Notes: generated from the sequence alone by a model not told the origin. Counted from the first letter of the stretch, positions 24,962 to 33,121 are shown. The stretch is 64,000 nt of DNA from Thermocatellispora tengchongensis (GCF_014202315.1 NZ_JACHGN010000001.1:85757-149756), one strand, 5' to 3'. A program made the numbers and translations.

Positions 24962-27259
24962 CTAGCTGTGGTCGATCTCGCCGATGATCTGGCCGCCCAG
25001 CTCACGCTGGATCAGCGCCATGCCGGTCAGCTCGTCCACGTCGGCGTCGGCGTCGTTGAGCGGATCGACCTCGTCCACCACGCCCGCCGACGGTGTGCGG
25101 GCGGGCACCGCGTCCGGCCAGGCGGCGGCCCCGGTGCCGTTCCCGCCGGCCGAGCCCCGCGCCGCCCCGCGCGCCTGCGAGGCCGCGGCGGCCGACCGCG
25201 CCGCGGCCAGACCGGCACTGGGCGCGCTCATCGGCGGTGCCCCCGGGTCGTCGTGTGGCGGCGCTTCGGGCCAGGACTCGTCGGTGGCCACCGGGCCGGC
25301 GGACGCCTGTGGCCCCTGTCCGCGCGCCCCCTCGGCCGCGGCTCCGTTGCCGCCCGGACGCGGCGCGCTCTCGGCCGCGCCCCCCGTACGCGGTGCGGCC
25401 GGCTGCGGTCGCGACGCTCCCCCACCGGCCGGGCCGCCCTGGGGCCCGCCCGGACGCGCCGGAGCGCCACCGCCCGGCCCGCCCTGCGGCCCGCCGCCGG
25501 GCGGGCCGGACCCCACGACCGCCTCGACCCGCCACTGCCCGCCCAGCACGTCGCCGAGCGCCGCGGCCACCACGGCGTCCTTGCCGCCGCCCACGAAGTT
25601 CCGCATCGCGCCCACCTGGGCGAACCCGAGCGTGACGACGTTGCCCTCGACGCCCACGACCTGGGCGTTGGTGTTGACGTTGGCCCAGACCACGATGCTG
25701 CGCTGCTTGAGCGCCCCCAGCACCGCCGGCCACGCCTGCTGGAGCCCCCCGGCCCCGCCGCCGCCTTGCGGCGCGGGCGCGCTCTGGGGAGCGGCCTGCG
25801 GCGCGGGCGTGCTCGGCGGCGTGGCCGCGCCCTGACCGGGCCGCACCGGGGCCGGCCAGTCGTCATCGGCCGCCGAGGCCCGCGCGGGCGCCGCCGGAGT
25901 GGACGCGGCAGCAGGAGCGGAAGCCGCCGGAGTGGGCGCGGCGACAGGAGCGGCGGGCGCGGCGGGCGCGGCTGCGACAGGCGCCGCCGGAGCCGCAGCG
26001 GGAGCAGCCGGACCCGCGGCAGGAGCGGACGCACCGGCCGGGGCGCCGACGAGCGGAACCGCACCCCCACCCGCGAACCCGGCACCACCACCGGCCCCGC
26101 CGGCCCCGCCGCGCTCCAGGCGCTCGATCCGGGCCAGGAGCGCCGCCTCGCCCTGGGCGGCGCCGGGCAGCAGCACGCGGGCGCACATCAGCTCAAGCAG
26201 CAGGCGCGGCGAGGTGGCGCCGCGCATCTCGGTCAGCCCGGCGTTGAACACCTCGGCGGCGCGGGTCAGCTCGGCGGGCCCCATGGACGCGGCCTGGGCC
26301 TGGAGCCGCTCCAGCTCGTCGGCGGGCCGGTCGAGCAGGCCGCTGGCCGCGGCCTCGGGGACGTTGGCCAGGATCACCAGGTCGCGGAAGCGTTCGAGCA
26401 GGTCCATGGCGAACCGGCGCGGGTCGTGGCCGCCCTCGATCACCCGGTTGACCGCCTGGAACACCTGCGCGCCGTCACGGGCGGCGAAGGCGTTGATCAC
26501 CTCGTCGAGCAGGTCGCCGTCGGTGTAGCCGAGCAGCGAGACGGCGCGGGCGTAGGTGATGCCCGACTCGTCGGCCCCGGCGAGGAGCTGGTCCAGGATC
26601 GACAGCGAGTCGCGCGCCGAGCCCGCGCCCGCGCGTACGACGAGGGGCAGCGCGGCCGGCTCGAACGGGACGTTCTCGGAGTTCAGGATCTCTTCGAGCA
26701 GTGCGCGCAGCGTGGCCGGCGGCATCAGCCGGAACGGGTAGTGGTGCGTGCGCGACTTGATCGTGCCGATGACCTTCTCGGGCTCGGTGGTCGCGAAGAC
26801 GAACTTCAGGTGCGGCGGGGGCTCCTCGACGAGCTTGAGCAGCGCGTTGAACCCCTCGCGGGTCACCATGTGCGCCTCGTCGATGATGTAGATCTTGTAG
26901 CGCGCCGACACCGGGGCGAAGAAGGCCCGCTCGCGCAGGTCGCGCGCGTCGTCCACGCCGCCGTGGGAGGCGGCGTCGATCTCGATCACGTCGAGGTGTC
27001 CCGGCCCGGTGGCGGCCAGCGCCACGCACGACTCGCACTCGCCGCAGGGGTCGGGGGTGGGGCCCTTCTCGCAGTTGAGCGACCGGGCGAGGATGCGCGC
27101 GCTGGACGTCTTGCCGCATCCGCGCGGCCCGCTGAACAGGTAGGCGTGGTTGATCCGGCCCGACCGCAGCGCCTGCCGCAGCGGCTCGGTCACGTGCTCC
27201 TGGCCCTTGACCTCAGCGAACGTCCCGGGCCGGTACTTGCGGTACAGCGCGAGGCTCAT
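24962..27259 (-). CDS. dnaX: DNA polymerase III subunits gamma and tau
   Basis: A 765-aa clamp-loader ATPase: Walker A SGPRGCGKTSSA, zinc module with CGECESC, Walker B IYIIDEAHMV, sensor 1 FATTEPEKV and sensor 2 GSARDSLS. Residues ~375-540 are a Pro/Ala/Gly linker, followed by a domain with VLGALKQRSIVVW that corresponds to the C-terminal tau domain, and another low-complexity linker before the acidic end. The ATG at 27259 has GGAGG 10 nt upstream. The SRP RNA gene lies directly upstream. No obvious slippery site for gamma was found. Confidence 0.97.
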   Translation of the reverse strand: MSLALYRKYRPGTFAEVKGQEHVTEPLRQALRSGRINHAYLFSGPRGCGKTSSARILARSLNCEKGPTPDPCGECESCVALAATGPGHLDVIEIDAASHGGVDDARDLRERAFFAPVSARYKIYIIDEAHMVTREGFNALLKLVEEPPPHLKFVFATTEPEKVIGTIKSRTHHYPFRLMPPATLRALLEEILNSENVPFEPAALPLVVRAGAGSARDSLSILDQLLAGADESGITYARAVSLLGYTDGDLLDEVINAFAARDGAQVFQAVNRVIEGGHDPRRFAMDLLERFRDLVILANVPEAAASGLLDRPADELERLQAQAASMGPAELTRAAEVFNAGLTEMRGATSPRLLLELMCARVLLPGAAQGEAALLARIERLERGGAGGAGGGAGFAGGGAVPLVGAPAGASAPAAGPAAPAAAPAAPVAAAPAAPAAPVAAPTPAASAPAAASTPAAPARASAADDDWPAPVRPGQGAATPPSTPAPQAAPQSAPAPQGGGGAGGLQQAWPAVLGALKQRSIVVWANVNTNAQVVGVEGNVVTLGFAQVGAMRNFVGGGKDAVVAAALGDVLGGQWRVEAVVGSGPPGGGPQGGPGGGAPARPGGPQGGPAGGGASRPQPAAPRTGGAAESAPRPGGNGAAAEGARGQGPQASAGPVATDESWPEAPPHDDPGAPPMSAPSAGLAAARSAAAASQARGAARGSAGGNGTGAAAWPDAVPARTPSAGVVDEVDPLNDADADVDELTGMALIQRELGGQIIGEIDHS

Positions 27260-27278
27260 TGGGGGTCCCCTCCAGCTA

Positions 27279-27372
27279 AGAGACCCCCCGCACACCCGCC
27301 AGAGCCCGCTTATCCTTGCTGCCTTCCGGCCCTGGGGAGGTTCACAGGATGACGCCGCGCGAGGGGTCCAAC
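27279..27372 (-). ncRNA. ffs: Signal recognition particle RNA, small bacterial type (4.5S)
   Basis: On the minus strand the diagnostic SRP core GGGCCGGAAGGCAGCAAGG is present: GGAA tetraloop and the symmetric internal loop that binds Ffh. The opposite strand of the core is GTGAACCTCCCC. The 5' segment GGACCCCTCGCGC pairs with 3' GTGTGCGGGGGGTCTC. About 94 nt; ends are estimated from pairing, so +/- 5 nt. It lies 20 nt upstream of dnaX, as in other actinobacteria. Confidence 0.93.
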
Positions 27373-27499
27373 GGACAGTCTAGCCCCGCCTCGGAGTGCT
27401 CGGGGCAGCTCGACCCGATCGGTTCGCCGTCCCGACGCGTCGGCTCGCCGGTGAAAATGGCGGTCATGCCGACCCTGGAAGTCAGGTAAGCTTGCCGAC

Positions 27500-27585
27500 G
27501 GAGGATTCGCCTAGTTGGCCTAGGGCGCACGCTTGGAAAGCGTGTTGGGGGCAACCCCTCGCGAGTTCGAATCTCGCATCCTCCG
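27500..27585 (+). tRNA. tRNA-Ser(GGA)
   Basis: 86-nt class II tRNA. Acceptor GGAGGAT pairs with ATCCTCC (27578-27584), discriminator G at 27585. The anticodon loop CTTGGAAAG reads GGA (serine UCC/UCU). A long variable arm and the TTCGAATC T-loop are present. The CCA end is not encoded. Confidence 0.97.
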
Positions 27586-27591
27586 CTTGAC

Positions 27592-27630
27592 CGGAAGGCC
27601 CGGACCATCACACATGGTCCGGGCCTTCCG
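27592..27630 (+). terminator. Perfect 17-bp hairpin after tRNA-Ser
   Basis: Arms 27592-27608 (CGGAAGGCCCGGACCAT) and 27614-27630 are exact complements around CACAC, followed by ACGTTTCC. It lies 6 nt after the tRNA and is its likely terminator. Confidence 0.85.
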
Positions 27631-27633
27631 ACG

Positions 27634-27686
27634 TTTCCGGGCCGCCACGGGTTTCGGGCCACCACGGGTTTCGGGCCATCCCGTGG
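27634..27686 (+). repeat. 17-18 bp tandem repeat (TTTCGGGCCACCACGGG), three copies
   Basis: Copies at 27634-27651, 27652-27668 and 27669-27686 directly after the tRNA terminator. Slightly diverged; non-coding. Confidence 0.65.
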
Positions 27687-27709
27687 TCTCCGCGCGGCGG
27701 CGTGCCCGG

Positions 27710-28609
27710 CTACGCCCGTGCCGCCAACTCCGACAGGAAGGCGAGCAGGCGGGTGCGGTCGCCCCAGGGGCTGAGGACGAGGTCGGTGGCGCCGGCGTCG
27801 GCGTAGTCGCGGATGGCCTGCTCCAGTGCGCGCTCGTCGCCGGCGAGGACGGTCTGTTCCACGCCGGTGAGGCCCTGGCGGTCCAGGGTGGCGCGGTAGG
27901 CGGGCAGGTCCGAGGCGGCGGAGTAGCGGGCGGCGATGTCGCGGCGTACGGCGCCAGGGTCGGGGGTCAGGGCGGCGACGGCCGCGGCGACGACGCGCGG
28001 GGCGGGGCGGCCGGCCTTCTCGGCGGCGCGGGTGATCTCGGGGACGACGTGCTCGCCGAGCGAGCGGGCGGTGATCCACGTCGTGACGGTGCCGTCGGAC
28101 AGCTCGCCGGCGACGCGCAGCATCACCGGGCCGAGCGCCGAGACGAGCACCTGGGGCGGGGTGGCGCCCGGGACGGTCACGGCGCCTGCCGCGGTGATGG
28201 TCTCGCCCCGGTACTCGACCTGTTCCCCGCGCAGGAGCGGGACGAGGGCGGACAGGTACTCGCGCGTGTGCCGGGCCGGGCGGTCGTAGGAGTGGCCGAA
28301 GACGCCCTCGATGATCGGCGGATGGCTGGGGCCGATGCCGAGGGTGAACCGGCCGCCGACCGCCGCCTGGGCGGTGAGGGCCTGGCCCGCCAGCGCGATC
28401 GGGTGGCGGGGGTAGGTCTGCGTGATCGCGGTGCCCAGCTCGATGCCGGGTACCTGCTGCCCGGCCAGGGCGGCCAGGGTGACGGCGTCCCAGGACAGGA
28501 GCTGGCCGAACCACACGCTGTGCAGCCCGGCGTCGGCGGCCTGGCGTATCTCGGCGACGATCTCGCCGAGAGTCCGGCCGTCGGTCAGGACGTTCCACCC
28601 GATCCGCAT
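27710..28609 (-). CDS. F420-type LLM-class oxidoreductase
   Basis: A 299-aa luciferase-like protein: VWFGQLLSWDAVTLAALAGQ, GTAITQTYPRHPIALAGQAL and FTLGIGPSHPPIIEGVFGHS are family hallmarks (cofactor-binding strands, non-prolyl cis bulge region). The C-terminal GATDLVLSPWGD is the last barrel strand. Likely F420H2-dependent; the substrate is unknown. It is shorter than and diverged from the other LLM enzyme (12782). Divergent from a TetR gene with a perfect palindromic operator between them. Confidence 0.9.
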   Translation of the reverse strand: MRIGWNVLTDGRTLGEIVAEIRQAADAGLHSVWFGQLLSWDAVTLAALAGQQVPGIELGTAITQTYPRHPIALAGQALTAQAAVGGRFTLGIGPSHPPIIEGVFGHSYDRPARHTREYLSALVPLLRGEQVEYRGETITAAGAVTVPGATPPQVLVSALGPVMLRVAGELSDGTVTTWITARSLGEHVVPEITRAAEKAGRPAPRVVAAAVAALTPDPGAVRRDIAARYSAASDLPAYRATLDRQGLTGVEQTVLAGDERALEQAIRDYADAGATDLVLSPWGDRTRLLAFLSELAARA

Positions 28610-28630
28610 GCTGCCTCCACGATCTAAGGT

Positions 28631-28649
28631 GAACCGGACGTTCCGGTTC
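28631..28649. promoter_or_regulatory. TetR-type operator, 19-bp palindrome
   Basis: GAACCGGA (28631-28638), 3-nt spacer CGT, TCCGGTTC (28642-28649). Perfect 8-bp arms, in the middle of the 89-nt gap between the divergent LLM and TetR genes. Confidence 0.78.
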
Positions 28650-28698
28650 CACTTCGCGTCAGCGTACAGTGGGGCGAGCCGAGCGGAGAGGGGGTGTC

Positions 28699-29274
28699 GT
28701 GCGGGCCGACGCGCGGCGGAACCGGGCGCGCATCGTCGCGACCGCGATCGGCCTGTTCACCGAGCGCGGGGCCGGGGTGGGCATGGACGAGATCGCGCGG
28801 GCGTCCGGGCTCGGGGTGGGCACGCTCTACCGGCACTTCCCCGACAAGCGGGCGCTGCTGGTCGGGATCGCCTGCGACTCGCTGCGCGAGCTGCTGGCCT
28901 GCGCGCAGGACGCGGAGGCGCGGCCGATCCCGGCGTGGGCGATGCTGGACCTCCTGGTACGCCGGTGCGTGGAGCTGCCGCTGGCCCTGACCAAGTCCCT
29001 GGACGGCGAGCACGATCCGGAGCTGGAGGAGTTGCAGCGCCGCGCCGACGAGGCCATCCAGCAGATCGTCCAGCGGGCGCAGCAGGAGGGCTCGCTACGC
29101 CTCGACATACCGGCGCGCGAGGTCGTGGGGCTGCTGAACGTGGCCGTGTGCCGGCCGGGGGCGCGGGCCGAGGACCACCTCGTCACGGTGATCCTGGACG
29201 GCCTGCGGGCCGCGCCCGGTCAGGCGCGCGGCGGCTCGCCGGTCAGCGCGGCCGTCGCACCGAGCGAGATGTAG
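28699..29274 (+). CDS. TetR-family transcriptional regulator
   Basis: A 191-aa protein: VRADARRNRARIVATAIGLF, then GVGMDEIARASGLGVGTLYRHFPDKRALL gives a standard TetR HTH. The C-terminal domain (LDLLVRRCVELPLALTKSL and VVGLLNVAVCRPGARAEDHLV) is of the TetR_C-like group common next to oxidoreductases. The GTG at 28699 is preferred. It likely represses itself and the divergent LLM gene through the 28631-28649 palindrome. Its 3' end overlaps the convergent LysE gene by 55 nt. Confidence 0.88.
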   Translation: MRADARRNRARIVATAIGLFTERGAGVGMDEIARASGLGVGTLYRHFPDKRALLVGIACDSLRELLACAQDAEARPIPAWAMLDLLVRRCVELPLALTKSLDGEHDPELEELQRRADEAIQQIVQRAQQEGSLRLDIPAREVVGLLNVAVCRPGARAEDHLVTVILDGLRAAPGQARGGSPVSAAVAPSEM

Positions 29275-29867
29275 ACCACGCCACTGCCCACGTCGAGGCG
29301 GCGCCGGGCGCGGGCCGAGCGGCGCAGCCGGGTGGCGAAGAACGCGGCGAGCACGGCGTACCCGCTGTCGCTGGCCACGCCGAGCGCGATCCAGATCAGG
29401 CCGAGCAGCATGATCTGCGGCGCGACCGGCCCGGCGTGCGGGTCCACGAACTGCGGCAGGAACGCCATGAAGAAGATCGCGGTCTTCGGGTTGAGCACGT
29501 TGACCAGGGCGCCCTCCCAGAACAGGCGGGCGTTGGAGGCCCCGGCGACCTGGGCCGGCGCCTCCTCGGCGCCGTCGCCGGCGCGCGCGAGCAGTTTGCG
29601 TACGCCGAGCCAGATCAGGTAGGCCGCGCCGAGCAGCTTCACCACCGTGAACGCGGTCGCCGAGGCGGCGAGCAGCGCGCTGATCCCCAGCGCCGCCGCG
29701 GCCACGTGCACCACCGAGCCGGCGTGGATGCCGAGCACCGAGGTCAGCCCCGCCGTACGCCCCTGCGCGACCGACCGCGTGACGATGTACAGCACGGCCG
29801 GGCCCGGCACGAGGAGCAGCGCGAGCGTGGCCCCGCAGAAGATCACGATGGCTGACATGTCCGGCAT
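29220..29867 (-). CDS. LysE/RhtB-family amino-acid exporter
   Basis: A 215-aa inner-membrane protein with six predicted TM helices. Family marks: LLLVPGPAVLYIVTRSVAQGRTAGL, LGAAYLIWLGVRKL and ALVNVLNPKTAIFFMAFLPQF. RhtB/LysE members export amino acids such as homoserine, threonine or lysine. The ATG at 29867 is chosen because TACCCT (29874-29879) lies 6 nt upstream, a leaderless promoter. Confidence 0.92.
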   Translation of the reverse strand: MPDMSAIVIFCGATLALLLVPGPAVLYIVTRSVAQGRTAGLTSVLGIHAGSVVHVAAAALGISALLAASATAFTVVKLLGAAYLIWLGVRKLLARAGDGAEEAPAQVAGASNARLFWEGALVNVLNPKTAIFFMAFLPQFVDPHAGPVAPQIMLLGLIWIALGVASDSGYAVLAAFFATRLRRSARARRRLDVGSGVVYISLGATAALTGEPPRA

Positions 29868-29976
29868 ATGCGCAGGGTAGGCCGCGCCGCCCCGCGGACG
29901 CACCTGGTTTACCCCCGGGGTTCATCCCGTGCCCGCGCATGTCCCGCGCATGTCCCGCGCCTGCCGGGGAAGTCGC

Positions 29977-30852
29977 ATGCCCATGGACTTCAGGGACGAC
30001 GCCCGGCTCGACACCTCCCAGGTCGAGGACGTCGGCGGCCGGGGCGGCGGGTTCCCCGGCGGCGGGCTGGCCATCGGAGGCGGAATCACCGGGATCATCG
30101 CGTTGATCGCGGCACTGCTGTTCGGCGTCAACCCGGGCGACATCCTCGGCGGCGGCGAGCCGGCCGGGCTGGCGCCCACCTCCGACCTGAGCGGGCAGTG
30201 CCGTACCGGCGAGGACGCCGACCAGTCCGAGCGGTGCCGCGTGGTCGGCGTGGTGAACAGCGTCCAGGCGTACTGGGAGGAGACCCTGGGGGAGGGGGCG
30301 TACACGCCCGCCAAGACCATCCTGTTCACCGGCGCGGTCAACACGGCCTGCGGCGCCGCCGACTCCTCCGTCGGCCCCTTCTACTGCCCCGCCGACCAGC
30401 GGGTCTACCTGGACCTGAGCTTCTTCGACACCCTCCAGCGGCAGTTCGGCGCGGAGGGCGGGCCGTTCGCCCAGGCGTACGTGATCGCGCACGAGTACGG
30501 CCACCACGTGCAGAACCTGCTCGGCACCACCGGCCGCGTCGGCGGCGACCGCCAGGGCGCGACCAGCGCCTCGGTACGCCTGGAGCTGCAGGCCGACTGC
30601 TACGCCGGCGTCTGGGCCGACAATGCCGTCAAGACGGGTTTCTACGACCGGGAGTTCACCGCCACCGATATCGAACAGGCCCTGAACGCCGCCGCCGCCG
30701 TAGGCGATGATCGAATCCAGCGGCGCACGCGCGGCGAGATCGATCCCGACGGATTCACCCACGGCACGTCCGAGCAGCGGGTCAAGTGGTTCAAGAACGG
30801 CTATCAAAGCGGAGATCCGCGCGCCTGCGACACGTTTTCCGGTGATCTGTGA
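29977..30852 (+). CDS. YpfJ-type neutral zinc metallopeptidase
   Basis: A 291-aa protein of the putative neutral zinc metallopeptidase family. A Gly-rich head and one TM helix (GLAIGGGITGIIALIAALLF) anchor it, and the catalytic domain has the zincin motif AHEYGHH (H172, E173, H176), with the downstream LELQADCYAG supplying the third Glu ligand. The C-terminal FKNGYQSGDPRACDTF is the conserved end of the family. Four Cys in the catalytic domain suggest an extracytoplasmic, disulfide-bonded enzyme. Substrate unknown. ATG 29977 with GGGGAAG upstream. Confidence 0.93.
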   Translation: MPMDFRDDARLDTSQVEDVGGRGGGFPGGGLAIGGGITGIIALIAALLFGVNPGDILGGGEPAGLAPTSDLSGQCRTGEDADQSERCRVVGVVNSVQAYWEETLGEGAYTPAKTILFTGAVNTACGAADSSVGPFYCPADQRVYLDLSFFDTLQRQFGAEGGPFAQAYVIAHEYGHHVQNLLGTTGRVGGDRQGATSASVRLELQADCYAGVWADNAVKTGFYDREFTATDIEQALNAAAAVGDDRIQRRTRGEIDPDGFTHGTSEQRVKWFKNGYQSGDPRACDTFSGDL

Positions 30853-30932
30853 GGAGGCGTCCGCAGGGGGTGTGACCTGCGGCACGGCGTCGGGGAAAGC
30901 GGGAACCGGATTTCTCTCATAAACTGCATAGG

Positions 30933-31232
30933 GTGATCTTCAAGATGGTCGGCGACGGACGCCCTTATCCCGAACACGGTCTCTCCCATCGAGAGTGGGC
31001 CCAGATCCCCCCGCGGCAGGTCCGGCTCGACTCTTTGATCACCACGAAAGCCGTGCTCGACCTGCACTCGCTGCTCGCCAAGGACTCCACGTTCTACGGC
31101 GATCTCTTCCCGCACGTCGTGCAGTGGCAGGGCGAGTACTACCTGGAGGACGGCCTCCATCGCGCCCTGCGCGCCGCGCTCCACCAGCGATCGGTCCTGC
31201 ACGCCCGAATCCTGGAGCTCCCCGCCGAGTGA
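30933..31232 (+). CDS. Conserved actinobacterial small protein (often labelled VapB-like)
   Basis: A 99-aa protein beginning VIFKMVGDGRPYPEHGL, with WAQIPPRQVRLDSLITTK, DSTFYGDLFPHVVQW and YYLEDGLHRALRAA. Highly conserved as a single gene across actinomycetes; sometimes annotated as a VapB antitoxin, but there is no toxin gene beside it. The GTG at 30933 follows TAAACT (30920-30925) after exactly 7 nt, so leaderless. The 3' hairpin at 31248-31279 is shared with the convergent tRNA-Ser. Confidence 0.85.
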   Translation: MIFKMVGDGRPYPEHGLSHREWAQIPPRQVRLDSLITTKAVLDLHSLLAKDSTFYGDLFPHVVQWQGEYYLEDGLHRALRAALHQRSVLHARILELPAE

Positions 31233-31247
31233 CGGGCCCCGAACGCG

Positions 31248-31279
31248 CCGAAGCCCGTTCCACGGGGAACGGGCTTCGG
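31248..31279. terminator. Bidirectional 14-bp terminator hairpin
   Basis: CCGAAGCCCGTTCC (31248-31261) and its exact complement (31266-31279) flank an ACGG loop, between the convergent small gene and tRNA-Ser(CGA). Confidence 0.85.
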
Positions 31280-31289
31280 TGAGGTGTGG

Positions 31290-31376
31290 CGGTGGAGGTG
31301 GGATTTGAACCCACGGATAGGTTGCCCCATCACACGCTTTCGAGGCGTGCGCCCTCGGCCACTAGGCGACTCCACC
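31290..31376 (-). tRNA. tRNA-Ser(CGA)
   Basis: 87-nt class II tRNA on the minus strand. Acceptor GGTGGAG pairs with CTCCACC, discriminator G. The anticodon loop CCTCGAAAG reads CGA (serine UCG). Long variable arm GTGATGGGGCAACCTATC, T-loop TTCAAATC. No encoded CCA. Confidence 0.97.
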
Positions 31377-31478
31377 GCCGAGCAGCCTACCGGATGTCGA
31401 GGAGCAAGCGTTACTCGATTAGTACCGGCGTGGCCGGGACCCGCGTGGCTGGGACTCTCGTGGCTGGGACCGGCGTAG

Positions 31479-32096
31479 CTAGGACCGGCGTGGCCTGCGG
31501 GCGGCGAAGAAGTCGCGCAGGGCCTCGGCGCACTCGGCGGCGAGGACGCCGTGCAGGACTTCCGGGCGGTGGTTGAGGCGGCGGTCGCGTACGACGTCCC
31601 AGAGGGAGCCCACGGCGCCGGCCTTGGCATCGGCGGCGCCGTAGACGACGCGGGCCACCCGGGCCTGCACGGCCGCGCCGGCGCACATCGTGCAGGGCTC
31701 CAGGGTGACCACGAGGGTGCAGCCGCTCAGGCGCCACTCGCCCCGGCGGGCGGCGGCGGCGCGCAGGGCGAGGATCTCGGCGTGGGCGGTGGGGTCGGCG
31801 GTCGCCTCGCGGTCGTTGCCCGCCTCGGCCAGGACCTCGCCGCCGGGGCCGAGGACCACGGCGCCCACGGGGACCTCGCCGCGGGCCGCGGCGAGGCCGG
31901 CCTGGGCCAGGGCCAGGCGCATGGGACGCTCGAAGTCCTCACGCTCGAAGTCCTCACGCCCGGAGTCGTCACGCCCGGAGCCCTCACGCCCGGAGCCCTC
32001 ACGCCCGGAGCCCTCGCTCCCGGAGCCCTCGCTCCCGGAGCGCTCACGCTCGAAGTCGTCGCGCCCGGAGTTCCCGGAGTCGTCGGTGTGCGGCAC
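31479..32096 (-). CDS. tadA: tRNA(adenine-34) deaminase with repetitive N-terminal extension
   Basis: A 205-aa enzyme that makes inosine-34 in tRNA-Arg(ACG). Zinc and catalytic motifs are HAE (H105, E107) and PCTMC (C135, C138), inside the standard cytidine-deaminase fold (LALAQAGLAAARGEVPVGAV onward). The usual protein starts near Met59; here 58 residues of Glu/Gly/Ser/Arg repeats precede it, encoded by a 15-bp minisatellite. The GTG at 32096 is 7 nt after the stop of the preceding gene, favouring the long form; Met59 is the alternative start. Downstream of two tRNA adenosine deaminase-associated protein genes. Confidence 0.95.
   Translation of the reverse strand: MPHTDDSGNSGRDDFERERSGSEGSGSEGSGREGSGREGSGRDDSGREDFEREDFERPMRLALAQAGLAAARGEVPVGAVVLGPGGEVLAEAGNDREATADPTAHAEILALRAAAARRGEWRLSGCTLVVTLEPCTMCAGAAVQARVARVVYGAADAKAGAVGSLWDVVRDRRLNHRPEVLHGVLAAECAEALRDFFAARRPRRS
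31931..32065 (-). repeat. 15-bp minisatellite in the 5' end of tadA, nine copies
   Basis: Nine contiguous 15-bp units on the + strand of the type CGGAGCCCTCACGCC (31931-32065) plus a partial tenth. The coded pentapeptides are GSGRE, GSGSE and DFERE-like. Several units are identical, which suggests recent expansion. Length a multiple of 3, frame kept. Confidence 0.9.
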
Positions 32097-32103
32097 CCGG
32101 CTG

Positions 32104-32595
32104 TCAGTGGAGGCGGTCGAGTTCGTCGGCGAAGTCGAGGCGCTCGGCGATCACCGACAGCGTGTCGGCGGGCAGGACGCCCTCCTCCATGCTGAGCTCA
32201 AGCAGCTCCTCGGAGGTGACGCCGAGGTCGCTGAGCAGCTCGAAGTCGCCCGCGGGACGCACGCCGAGGTCGGCGCTCTCCTTGTCGGGGGCGACCCCGG
32301 CCAGTTCGGTGAACAGGGCGCCCAGGGGGTCGCTGACCCCGGCCTGGGCGTCGGACAGGAAGACGCGCGGCTCCTCGTCGCCCTCGTAGCGCACGATGGC
32401 GAACCACTCGTCCTCGACCTCGACGCAGAGCAGGACCAGCTCGTCGCCGGTCAGCCCCAGGCTTTCCTGCACGGCGTCGCCCAGGTCGTCCACGATCTCC
32501 GCGTCGTCGAGATCGACCTCGGCGCCGTTCCAGCCCTGCTCGGTTCGGACGAAGGCGGCGGAGAACACACTGTTGCCAGACGGTCTGGAGGGCAT
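32104..32595 (-). CDS. tRNA adenosine deaminase-associated protein
   Basis: A 163-aa acidic protein of the actinobacterial family named for its place beside tadA. Marks: FSAAFVRTEQGWNGAEVDL, DELVLLCVEVEDEWFAIVRYEGDEEPRVFLSDA, and the acidic C-terminus DFELLSDLGVTSEELLELSMEEG. No catalytic motif. May assist TadA or another deaminase; function is not established. The downstream tadA begins 7 nt after its stop, and the paralogue lies 16 nt upstream. Confidence 0.9.
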   Translation of the reverse strand: MPSRPSGNSVFSAAFVRTEQGWNGAEVDLDDAEIVDDLGDAVQESLGLTGDELVLLCVEVEDEWFAIVRYEGDEEPRVFLSDAQAGVSDPLGALFTELAGVAPDKESADLGVRPAGDFELLSDLGVTSEELLELSMEEGVLPADTLSVIAERLDFADELDRLH

Positions 32596-32611
32596 GGGCT
32601 AGCTCCCGGAA

Positions 32612-33121
32612 TCAGCCGAACACCGAGTCGAGGGCGCGTTCGAACGGCTCGGAGAACCCCAGCCGCGCGGCGATGCTGGAGAGCACCTCGTCCGGAAGCA
32701 GCTCGAAGTCGCCCGAGAGCGCGCCGAGCTCCATCTCGTCCAGGCCGAGGTCGGCGAAGATCGACAGATCTCCGGCGGGAAGCGCGATCTCCTCGTCCTG
32801 GAGGATCGCTTCGAGCTCCTCCTCGTCAGGCACCGGCACGTCGAGGTATTCCAGCGCCTGCCGTGCCAGCGGCCAGTCCCACGACGCGGCGATGTCGGAC
32901 AGGAACAGGCTCACCCGCTCACCAAACACCCGTAACGCCACGAAGAACTCATCCCCCACCGCGACCAGGCCAATCGTGCCGCTGATGCTCGGTTGCTGGC
33001 GTAGCGCCTGGATGAGCCCGTGGAGATCGGAGGTCAGCGCCACGGGCAGCATCGAGGCTTCCCAGTGGTCGTCCTCCCGATAGACCACGATGGCGAAGTC
33101 AAGCGCGTCTTCGTCTGTCAT
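32612..33121 (-). CDS. tRNA adenosine deaminase-associated protein, second paralogue
   Basis: A 169-aa paralogue of the preceding gene: [42 protein letters not shown] and the shared end [20 protein letters not shown]. The two share the layout but differ in most positions. The start MTDEDALDF at 33121 is chosen; GGTGGGG lies upstream. Heads the three-gene tadA operon and is divergent from upp. Confidence 0.87.
   Translation of the reverse strand: MTDEDALDFAIVVYREDDHWEASMLPVALTSDLHGLIQALRQQPSISGTIGLVAVGDEFFVALRVFGERVSLFLSDIAASWDWPLARQALEYLDVPVPDEEELEAILQDEEIALPAGDLSIFADLGLDEMELGALSGDFELLPDEVLSSIAARLGFSEPFERALDSVFG

Noticed and set aside
23417-27352. 1311-codon + strand frame through the GAF and dnaX region
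   Set aside because: Shadow of two genes, one of them on the opposite strand; Arg/Pro-rich with no domain.
30933-31232. VapBC toxin-antitoxin system
   Set aside because: No toxin gene adjacent; the protein is a conserved single-gene family.
31931-32065. CRISPR array or promoter repeats in tadA
   Set aside because: Contiguous 15-bp in-frame units without spacers.
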